DNA from: Muscardinus avellanarius
Taxonomy: Eukaryota > Chordata > Mammalia > Rodentia > Gliridae
Assembly (NCBI GenBank): GCA_963383645.1
Contig: OY726565.1
Coordinates: forward strand, 27,924,966 to 27,988,965
Length of the DNA: 64,000 nucleotides
Direction of reading: 5' to 3'
Part shown: piece by piece, positions 56,090-64,000 of the stretch
How the letters are laid out: every line of letters begins with the position of its first letter
Position numbering within the stretch: the stretch's first letter is position 1
Notes under the pieces: generated by a model
Told to the model about the DNA's origin: nothing
The model's database searches: none
What the model saw: only the letters and a program-made list of their open reading frames with translations
Program-made: the position numbers and the translations under genes

Positions 56090-56325
56090 ACCACTAACCT
56101 TTACTAAGCCCACTTTAAGTGCCAGGCATGGGGCTAAGTGTTTTGATATGTTTTACAACAACATGGGGGAAAAGTATTTTTAGTCTTCTTATATTCTATG
56201 GAAAATTAAGACCTGGAAAGGCTAAGTAACTTGCCAAGAAACCCAACTTAGAAATGGCAGTGCAGAGATTCTAAAGCCAGCTACCTCACCTGAAAGCCTG
56301 CGTCTTGCTCACAACTGTCCACTAA
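56090..56325 (+). repeat. MIR-like ancient SINE
   Basis: ctttactaagcccactttaagtgccaggc, then ggctaagtaacttgccaaga, then gcagagattctaaagccag: the order and spacing of a MIR core. Confidence 0.7.
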
Positions 56326-57245
56326 AGGGTTTCCTCTGGGTGTCAACTGATATATTTGGCCACACTCCAATCAAGCCAACAGCCAATGTGGCCCTGATTA
56401 ATTGGTGCCTGGGTTCTGTGGGTAAGGTTTCCTAGTCTAGGTCCAAATCTCCCATCGCTTCATTTATAATGCTGGTTCCTGGTTAGGAAAGTGATCCAAC
56501 TGTGTTATCGGCCAAAACACTGATTTCCAGAGTTGATTCTCTTGACCTTACTGGTGAGGCAGGTGTGTCTTTCTCCTTCAATCCAGTCCACAGCCCAGCC
56601 TGCAGAGGCCCTTCACTTTATCCTGGACATTCATACAAGGTATTATAGTTTTATGACCAAATAAATCATAGTACAATAACTGCTTTGGGCTGTTTTAATC
56701 AAAGAATAGACCTGAGAATTGCAGAGATGCAATACCTGGGAGCTCGCTAAAAAGGCAGTTTTATAGGCTCCAGCCCAGGCTTACTATCTCAGTATCTTTG
56801 GAGTAGAGGACCAGGAGTGTGCATTTTAACAAGATTACAAGGTGAACTGGGGAGTCCAGGACCCACAAGCATTTTCCTGGAGAGCTGAGGGGAGCCAATC
56901 TCAGTCAGCTGACTTGAGATTCCTTGATGTCTTCAGAGAGTAGATGTTGTTTACAATTATACTTGAAAATATCTCTTCTTTATAGAATCACTAATTGGAT
57001 GCTTTTCTCAGAATCCTAGTTCTTCTCAGATTCCCAAAAAAATTAATGACAAAAAAGATTCACCCCAGAACCAGATTTGGATCTCCAGTTTAAGAAATGC
57101 TATGAGTGCATTAGTTATATAAAGGTTATATATACAAAATTAGGCATTGGACAAAATCCCCAATTATTTATTCTACAAACTTTGTAGAAGCTGCACCTAA
57201 AGAGAAGCTGGTAGTTGTATTCATGAGCAAGTCACAGCAAAGAAT
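56326..57245. other. unique DNA with weak hAT-like remnant
   Basis: 56730-56860 (aggctccagcccaggc, ggagtgtgcattttaacaag) recalls a MER5-type hAT fossil. The rest is unassigned. Confidence 0.35.
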
Positions 57246-57257
57246 CCATGCTTAAGA

Positions 57258-57381
<124 letters not shown>

Positions 57382-57433
57382 TAACTTGAGTTTCAATCAT
57401 CCAGAATCAGGGGTCCTTAGTGCAAATCACATG

Positions 57434-57765
57434 GGCCGGGCATGGTGGTGCATGCTTGTAATCCCAGCATTTGGGAGGCTGAGACTGGAGGACCACGGTT
57501 TGCGGACAGCCTCAGCTACTTAGTGAGGCCTGCTGCAACTCGGTAAGATCTGGTTTCAAAATAAAGAATAAGCCAGGCATGGTGGCGGCATGCTTGTAAT
57601 TCCTGCGCTTGGGAGGCAGAGACAGGAGGATCATGCAGGTTCGAATGCTCGGAGGTCAAATGCCCCTGGGTTCCATCCCTAGACCCACAAAAAAATAAAA
57701 TAAAATAAAATAAAATAAAATAAAATAAAATAAAATAAAATAAAATAAAATAAAATAAAAGTAAT
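57434..57765 (+). mobile_element. composite SINE: type II left half + rearranged type I
   Basis: Type II left half to about 57568 (ending aaagaataa), a type I left half (gccaggcatggtggcggcatg) to about 57645, then a direct join to a right half 'gctcggaggtcaaatgcccctggg'. The tail has become (AAAAT)n at 57690-57760. The junction after aaagaataa is the same as in the composites at 36660 and 40617. Confidence 0.85.
57690..57762 (+). repeat. (AAAAT)n pentanucleotide repeat
   Basis: About 14 units, grown from the SINE tail. Confidence 0.95.
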
Positions 57766-57774
57766 TTTCTTAGC

Positions 57775-57980
57775 CAGCTGTAGTGATGCTCACCTGTAAT
57801 TCAGGTACTTGGGAGGCTGTGACAGGAGTATTGCAGGTTTGAGACTGGACTCAGCAACTTAGCAAGACTCTCAAAATCTAGCAAGATACTTTTTCATAAT
57901 AAAAAGAAAAATTTTGATGGCTGAGAATGTGGCTCAGAAGTAGTATACCCCTGAACTAAATCTCCTGTACCAAAATGATT
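57775..57980 (+). mobile_element. older B1-dID-like SINE
   Basis: gccagctgtagtgatgctcacc start, right half gatggctgagaatgtggctc, ending tcctgtaccaaaatg. Confidence 0.75.
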
Positions 57981-58076
57981 AAATTAAAAATTAAATTTTT
58001 TCCTATGTATTTATCTTATACTTAAGATTACTCCCATCTGTCTCCACATCTTCCTCCTTGTTTATTTTTTTTTCTT

Positions 58077-58293
58077 TATTTTTTTTTTTTTTTGCGGGTC
58101 TGGGGATGGAACCCAGGGGCATTTAACCTCCGAGCTACACCCCCTGCCCTATTTTTTATTCTTTTATTTTGAGACCAGGTCTCACTGAGTTGCAGAGGGC
58201 CTCACTAAGTAGTTGAGGCTGTCTGCGAACCACGATCCTCCAGTCTCAGCCTCCTGAATGCTGGGATTACAAGCATGCACCACCATGCCCAGC
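58077..58293 (-). mobile_element. B1-dID-like SINE, type II
   Basis: T-run tail, complement of the right half (catttaacctccgagctac) and a B1 end caccatgcccagct. Flanking 13-bp repeat tcctccttgttta (about 58050-58062 and 58294-58306). Confidence 0.9.
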
Positions 58294-58306
58294 TCCTCCT
58301 TGTTTA

Positions 58307-58764
58307 TCTCTATATCTGTCTCTTTGTCCTGGAAGTTTTTGCGTCACATTTCAAGAAAAGGACCTCGGCTAATTATAATCCAGATACCTGAAATTTGGCA
58401 CTTATACTGGACAATCAATTCAATCACTTATAAGTATATAGCATAATTATTCTTTACCTATGAATGCGCATATATATACTTTAAGGGAGAATGATCAAAA
58501 TAATTATGTCACAATTTTAGTTAAACATATTTTATTTTCTAATATTTTGCTAACATCCTTGTAAGTGTAAGATTTTTATTTTAGATAATTATAGAAGTAG
58601 AATGCTATAGAATAAAGTTCTAACTTGGCTATCATAATTTGCTCATTTATATAAGATAGATATATTACATATAATATTGATAAATTTTCAAAGAATCAGA
58701 ATTTTACTAATTATAAATGATGACCAAAGCACAGTAAATAAATATTAGTAGTTGGAGAACAGAG
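58307..58764. other. unique AT-rich DNA
   Basis: Nothing recognised. Confidence 0.35.
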
Positions 58765-58806
58765 AGAATGATAGATAGATAGATAGATAGATAGATGATA
58801 GATAGA
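58765..58806 (+). repeat. (GATA)n microsatellite
   Basis: About nine gata units with one interruption. Confidence 0.9.
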
Positions 58807-58894
58807 CAAGGAGAGAGAGAGTAAAAGAAGCTGATATATAGAAGATTAAACTCAAAAATAATCAAACATGGTAAACAAGACTTTTCTTATTTTT

Positions 58895-59255
58895 AAATAC
58901 TTTTTTGGGGCACTGCAGTCTCACATCATAATGTAGTTCAGAGCGATGGTGATGTACAAGCACACAGCTCCCTCCCCACTCCCCTCTTCCCCATCAAGGT
59001 ATTGAGATTGACACTGGTTCTCACATATGAACAAAATGTCAGTGGAAGTGATTCCTTCATTAATTCTGCCTCCGTCTTCCCCTACATCACCTCCCTGGCT
59101 CTACAGCAGTTTCTCCTCCATTATCTGAAGTCCCTCTGGTAACCCCATCACTCCCTAGCTTCTACATATGAGCAAAGACATACTTTCTGTGACTGGCTAA
59201 TCTTACTCAACATAATGTTCTCCAGGTCCTTCCATTTTCCAGCAAAGTTCCTCTC
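58895..59255 (-). mobile_element. L1 3' end and ORF2 terminus, minus strand
   Basis: ttttttggggcactgcagtct..tcacatcataatgtagttc, ccctccccactcccctcttcc, and downstream tcactccctagcttctacat and tggctaatcttactcaacat, which are complements of the L1 3' UTR and of the last ORF2 codons. Confidence 0.8.
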
Positions 59256-59917
59256 AGCTTGACTAAATTTTAGAGAGGCTTCATTCTGACTTCATTCCTC
59301 CTTTATAAAAGCATTTACTTGAGAAAATGCTCAACTGTAAATTCTTTCTCTGCCCCTTTGTAATATTCATGTTCTCCCAGCCTCTTCCCAGTTTTATAAT
59401 GTAAGATGTGTTTCTCAAGGATCTGGGAGCTATCCCTTCAGAAGGAAATCATCAAGGAGGACAGTGGTGCTATCTCCCAGCCTTCAGGGGAGGAAGGCAC
59501 CTGACTTAACAAGCATGGATGGCATAATCTCAGAGAAAGTTGTTCTCAAATCCAAGGATAAATAACAATGTGAAAAACATATCCTACTGAGCAACCTCCC
59601 GTAACATCCTGCAGTACTTTTCCACTAGCTCACCCTAGTGCTTAAAGACCATAAGCCCGTGGTAGAAAACCAGGCAGGAATCCAAGGTCCATGCAGATGT
59701 CATCAGCCAAAGGCCACTTCTGACTCCTGTTAGCAAGAAGCACAGCATTTGCAGTGTAGTGGTGCAATAAGGCACCCCCACAGGTGACTGATCCGGAATT
59801 GAACGTGAGCTTCAGAGAACTGACGACATTCTGTAATTGATGTGTAAAGTTCTATGGACGATAGGAGAAACCAGAGGCCCAAGAAGAATATCTAAAACTC
59901 CAGCAACAATAAAATAA
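59256..59917. other. unique DNA, no gene seen
   Basis: Nothing recognised. Confidence 0.35.
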
Positions 59918-60104
59918 GTAGTACTTGGGAGGCTGAGACAAGAGGATCACAGGTCCAAGGACAGACTCACCAAGTAGTGAGACTCTCAACAACCTAGTAA
60001 GACCCTGTTTCAAAGTTAAAAATAAATTAGGACTGGGGGTTCAGCTCAGAGGCAGAATGCCCCTGGGTTAAATCCCTACTACCACCAAAAAAAAAAAAAA
60101 AAAT
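59918..60104 (+). mobile_element. B1-dID-like SINE, 5' truncated
   Basis: Starts inside the left half (gtagtacttgggaggctgag), right half aggactgggggttcagctc, A-run 60087-60104. Confidence 0.8.
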
Positions 60105-60309
60105 TTGCCACAGGTACTACAGTGGTGAGAGCAAATTCTGAGCATCAGTAATAGTGGAGTTGTTGACTAGGTGACATGGAGAATAAGCAATGGAAAGAAG
60201 GGCAGAGCTTGGCTGGCTTCATCTCTTGGTTGGCCTGTGGCTACTACAGGGAGTTCATCTCTATGCACAGAGGTATGACCCAAAGAACATGGAAAGAAGA
60301 ACACCTGCT

Positions 60310-60505
60310 GCCTGCCTTAAAGATATGAACACTAACAATAACAGCCAACAATTGTCATGCCATGTGCTTGATATATCTTAGATAATTTAGTCCTTCCTGA
60401 AACAAGGAAGAGATCATTATCCCTATTTGTCTGATGAGGAAATTCAGGCTCAGAAAGGCCACACAGCCAGCAGAAGGTGAGATTGACATTTAAGCAAAAG
60501 CTGAT
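60310..60505 (+). repeat. MIR-like ancient SINE
   Basis: 'ccctatttgtctgatgaggaaattcaggctcagaaaggccacacagccagcagaaggtg' is a clear MIR core. Upstream parts are consistent with the same element. Confidence 0.75.
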
Positions 60506-60534
60506 ACAAAAAGCCATATTCTCGTCTGATTAAT

Positions 60535-60670
60535 TCAGTAGTTCTCAGTTCTCACTAAACATTCGAATAGCCTGCAGTGCCATTTAAAATATCAATATCT
60601 GGATCCCATCCTCAGAGAATCAGATTTAATTGGTTCAGAGTGAGGCCTCGGCATTAGTATTTAAAAAGTA
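60535..60670 (+). repeat. hAT (MER5-like) ancient remnant
   Basis: cagtagttctcagttctcac, ggatcccatcctcagagaatcag and gtgaggcctcggcattagtat follow the order of a MER5A-type non-autonomous hAT element. Confidence 0.6.
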
Positions 60671-61451
60671 AAAAGTAAAATTAACCCTTCTCAAGGTGAC
60701 TGTAATATGCAGCCAGTATTGTGAACTATTGCAAGGGGGCTATTCTGTTTCTCTTCATACCCTTTCTGCAGTAGAAATAATAGCATAAATCAATGCCAGC
60801 AGAGACAACGCTGGCTTTCTGCCACTTCCTCACCTCTAATTCACCTCAGAAAATCGCAGTCTGTTTCCACATTTGCTATCCACCCAAGCTGCAGCATGCC
60901 AAGGCTACCAATTATCTCTACCTGAAAAGTCCACAGTCTAGGCAATCTCCCTGCATCCTTTTACACTGTGATTAGAGCATCCATTCTGGAACTATTTCTC
61001 TTTCCCACTTGTAAAACCTCCTGTCTATGGAATTGTCTTGTGTTTCCTGCTGCATTTTCTTCCTAGGCTCATTCCTGCAGCTCCAGTGTTCCTCAGCTTC
61101 TGTTTTCACACTCTGTACATTTCCATTCCTGTGGTTATTTCCACCAATCCCAAATGATCACCTAAGAAAAGCAAAGCCCGCATTCTCGCCTTCAGCGGTC
61201 TCTCCCCTGGAGCCCCACTCCACTGCCTGCAGAGGATTCTCACTGCTTCAGTGCCTGCACCTTGCAGGCCTGTGGTCTTGGGACAAGGAGTTACTCTTTT
61301 ATGCAGGGCCTATTGTTCAAAGCATTGTGTAGGCAGCAAAGTAATTACCTACACAGCTCCTGAGGGTGAAGTAAACCCAAGGTGCCTCTGAGGCTTGCCC
61401 CCTAAGCCTCAAAGGTATTGGTCCTACTGATGTCAAAACAAAATTCTTTTG
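60671..61451. other. unique DNA, no gene seen
   Basis: Plus frames at 60793-60975 and 61027-61332 have no recognised domain. Confidence 0.35.
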
Positions 61452-61466
61452 AAGAATATTATTTTA

Positions 61467-61556
61467 GCAGGCTGGGGATGTAGCTCAGTGGTAGAGTGCT
61501 TGCCCAGCATGCACAAGGCCCTGGGTTCAATCCTTAGGACCCCCGTCACCATAAAA
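61467..61556 (+). mobile_element. ID SINE (tRNA-Ala-derived)
   Basis: Canonical ID core: ggctggggatgtagctcagt, gcatgcacaaggccctggg, ttcaatcc, with an A box at tagctcagtgg (61481-61491) and a B box at gggttcaatcc (about 61523-61533), then an A-rich end. Flanked by a perfect 15-bp duplication aagaatattatttta (61452-61466 and 61557-61571). The short tRNA-like body resembles tRNA-Ala but is a retroposon, not a gene. Confidence 0.95.
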
Positions 61557-61607
61557 AAGAATATTATTTTAATGGAATGTTAAGGAAATAGAAACAAGGA
61601 GAAGTAT

Positions 61608-62650
61608 ATTCTTTTTTATAGGTTTATTGGTGAATTATATTTTTACATCATGATGTAGTTCATAGTGGTAGGGACACACACGCACACAGCACTTGGTGGC
61701 TTTCCCCATACAGAACACAGAGCTTGGCACTGGCTTTCTCACATACACAAGGTCATCATGTCCATAGAGGTCATGTCATCAATTCTCACCCTACTACCTA
61801 CCCCTAGACCACCTCCCTCGCTCCACTGGGGCTTCTCCTCCATTATCTGAAGTCCCTCTGGTAACCCAATCACTCCCTAGCTTCCACATATTAGAGAAAA
61901 CATATGACCCTTCACTTTCTGTGACTGGCTAATCTCACTTAGCATAATGTTCTCCAGGTCCATCCATTTTCCTGAAAATGACATCATTTTATTTGTCGTT
62001 ATTGTTGAATAGAATTCCATTGTGGGTATTTCCCATAAGTTTGTAATCCATTCATCTGTTGATGGACACCTAGGTTGGTCCCATAACTTGGCTATTATGA
62101 ATTGGGCTGCTATAAACATGGACACGCATGCATCACTGTAATAGTCTGATTTCAGTCACTTTGAAAAGATACTCAGGAGTGATATGATCCATCACATGGT
62201 GGATCCATCCCCAGTTTCCTGAGGAATCTCCACACTGATCTCCATAGCGCTCTGCTAATTTGCAACCCCACCAACAGTGTAGAAGAATTCCTGCTTCCCA
62301 ACATTCTCACCAGTATTTATTGTTGTGACTTCTTGATGATTGCCACCCTACTGCCCTAACTGGGTTAGACGGAATCTCAGTGTAGTTTTGATGTGCATCT
62401 CCTTGATTGCTAATGATGTTGAACATTTTTCATGTATTTACTGGCCATTTGTATCTCTTCTTTTATGAAGGGTCTATTTAGTTTGATAACTGATTTCTTG
62501 ATTGGATTATTTGCTTTTTTAGTGTTAAGTCTTTTAAGCAATTTGTATAGTCTAGATATTAGTACTTCTATCAGAAGAGTAGCTGGCAAAAATCTCCCAT
62601 TCTTCTTCCCATTCTAGACTCTTGATATTTGGATTTGATAGGTTCTTTGT
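61608..62650 (-). mobile_element. 5'-truncated L1, minus strand
   Basis: L1 3' end at about 61608-61680 (gttcatagtggtaggg..), then ORF2 C-terminal sequence read in complement. An example is the frame 61877-62125, which still reads an L1 ORF2 end (KLWDQPRCPSTDEW, SQSQKVKGHMFSL). Stops and indels follow towards 62650. Confidence 0.85.
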
Positions 62651-62815
62651 CTGCTTCCAGGTTCCTCTATTAGCATCTCTTCTACTAAAACACCAGCCAA
62701 AGGTTCAATTGTTCACAGTCATGGTTGACTTGATGTTTTATTCTCTCTACTGCTAATCAGAACTCATATATTCCATTTTTCACTTCAAATAGTTATATAA
62801 AGAGATATATTTCAC
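62651..62815. other. unique DNA
   Basis: Nothing recognised. Confidence 0.3.
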
Positions 62816-62834
62816 ACACAGATGCACACACATG

Positions 62835-62870
<36 letters not shown>

Positions 62871-62909
62871 CATATACATATATATACACATATATATACA
62901 CACATATAC

Positions 62910-62962
<53 letters not shown>
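62816..62962. repeat. (CA)n-(TA)n-(TG)n symmetric microsatellite
   Basis: (CA)n at 62828-62858, a central mix of ta and tatac, and (TG)n at 62930-62961. The CA and TG arms are mutually complementary, so the block can fold into a long hairpin or cruciform. Confidence 0.9.
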
Positions 62963-62964
<2 letters not shown>

Positions 62965-64000
62965 ATTGATGTATTTTTCTCATTTCTGAAAGCAGGTAAA
63001 ATGTGCTGCCTTCAATAATGACAGATCATTAGTTATATGTTCCAATTTCATGACAAATTAATTTCCATTGATTTTGCTAGTGAGGTAGCATGAATTGAAA
63101 AGCAATCACTTTATTATTAGCTATTTTAAATTTTTGTAGCATTAGTATTAACAGTTATGATACTGATGATAATATTGATAATAACAGGTTAAGCTGCTTT
63201 CTTTACTAAATTTTTTCATAGTTTATATTTTCTATTTCTAAAAATGTCCCTCATAAAATTTTTATCTCTAATAGGTCAAAACACAAGAATATTATAGCAT
63301 TCTATTCTTTAGTTTTACTAGAGTTATATTAAGTAACAACTTGGAGATTTATATATGTTAAGCAACTACCTCAATCATTAAAATTTATATGAGTTACAAG
63401 CATAGGAGGTGCTTGCTCAATATTAAGTGATAATTATATGGATGAATGCACCATTTCATTTATAATAAAGTGCAAGCGCTTTGCAGTTTATATTAAGACA
63501 GAAATCCAATTAAGAGGTTTGCAGAAGTAGTCATTCCATTACTGAATATATTAACTTTGTCATATTAAAATTGTCTCCCTGGTGTCAAATTTTTAAATCA
63601 ATTTCTGTCATAATCTCCTTATACTTACAAGTTAATTTGCATATTGTACATATGCATATTGTGCATACAAGAATATTCAATAGATTCCCCCTTTTGTGTC
63701 ACAGGTTTAATAAAATACTCTATTTTCTCTGGCCTCCATGTAAGACTTGCTGAAACTTGCCCTTGAATACAGAGATTCTATAAGACACTTTAAATTTTTT
63801 GATTTCCTACTCGAAGTAAAGCTCTGAACTGAAAACTTCAGATAAGACAATTTGCAGTCTAATTTATGACACAAGAATTTGAGCCAAGAATTTAAATTTG
63901 TTTATTATTGCAATAATAATCTTCTTATGGATAATTAATAAGGAAAATGAGTAGTTTTCACGGACGACTCACCACTATGAGTGTACGTTATATACTCAAC
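62963..64000. other. unique AT-rich DNA, no gene seen
   Basis: No repeat or exon was recognised; frames are short. Confidence 0.35.

Noticed and set aside
60190..60381. 63-codon plus frame with a hydrophobic, signal-peptide-like N-terminus
   Set aside because: It runs into a MIR-like ancient SINE, has no homologue I recognise and no exon context.
61467..61556. Functional tRNA-Ala gene
   Set aside because: A diverged acceptor and anticodon region, an A-rich tail and target-site duplications show a retroposed ID element.

Overview
This is a gene-poor, AT-rich stretch of mammalian nuclear DNA made largely of retrotransposon insertions. I found no intact protein-coding gene, exon set, rRNA or functional tRNA. 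The lineage signal comes from the SINEs. There are about 35 copies of a dimeric SINE that joins a 7SL/B1-like left half to a tRNA-Ala/ID-like right half (B1-dID type), plus one canonical ID element at 61467-61556. That combination indicates a non-murid rodent, such as the squirrel-related or beaver/castorimorph lineages. Beaver is a guess from the SINE flavour, not a demonstrated identification.

The most notable content is a family of short, non-autonomous L1-like elements with four copies: A (21766-27111, +), B (24036-26809, +, inserted inside A), D (45871-48747, -) and C (51478-54261, -). Each has its own target-site duplication. Each starts with an ETS/YY1-type motif, has a GC-rich 5' UTR built from repeated modules, and carries one L1 ORF1-type frame of about 305 codons. 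There is no sense-strand ORF2. After ORF1 comes a segment of roughly 0.65 kb of L1 ORF2 in antisense orientation. B, C and D then end in an L1-type 3' end and an A-rich tail. The ORF1-only layout matches 'half-L1' (HAL1) elements, but the antisense ORF2 module shared by independent insertions suggests an inversion fixed in a master copy. None of the four ORF1 frames is fully open.

Layout: 1-20600 is unique AT-rich DNA with scattered SINEs, L1 3' ends and a perfect 61-bp palindrome at 133-193. 20634-30860 is one 5'-truncated minus-strand L1 holding HAL1 A (with B inside it), a plus-strand L1 and a SINE. 31490-42360 is SINE-dense and holds an ERV-like LTR (32225-32720), a GC-rich island (35117-35700), an L1 split by a 377-bp solo LTR, and composite SINEs. 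43543-45583 holds two divergent solo LTRs of one family. 45871-54261 holds HAL1 D and C. 55550-64000 holds an LTR-like piece, composite SINEs, ancient MIR and hAT remnants, microsatellites, the ID element and two minus-strand L1 3' ends.

The sequence works as a record of layered insertions rather than as a gene system. L1 presumably supplied the retrotransposition machinery for the HAL1-like elements and SINEs, which is inferred from A-rich tails and target-site duplications. Family names rest on motif recognition by eye. Boundaries without a stated duplication are approximate, within about 10-30 bases.
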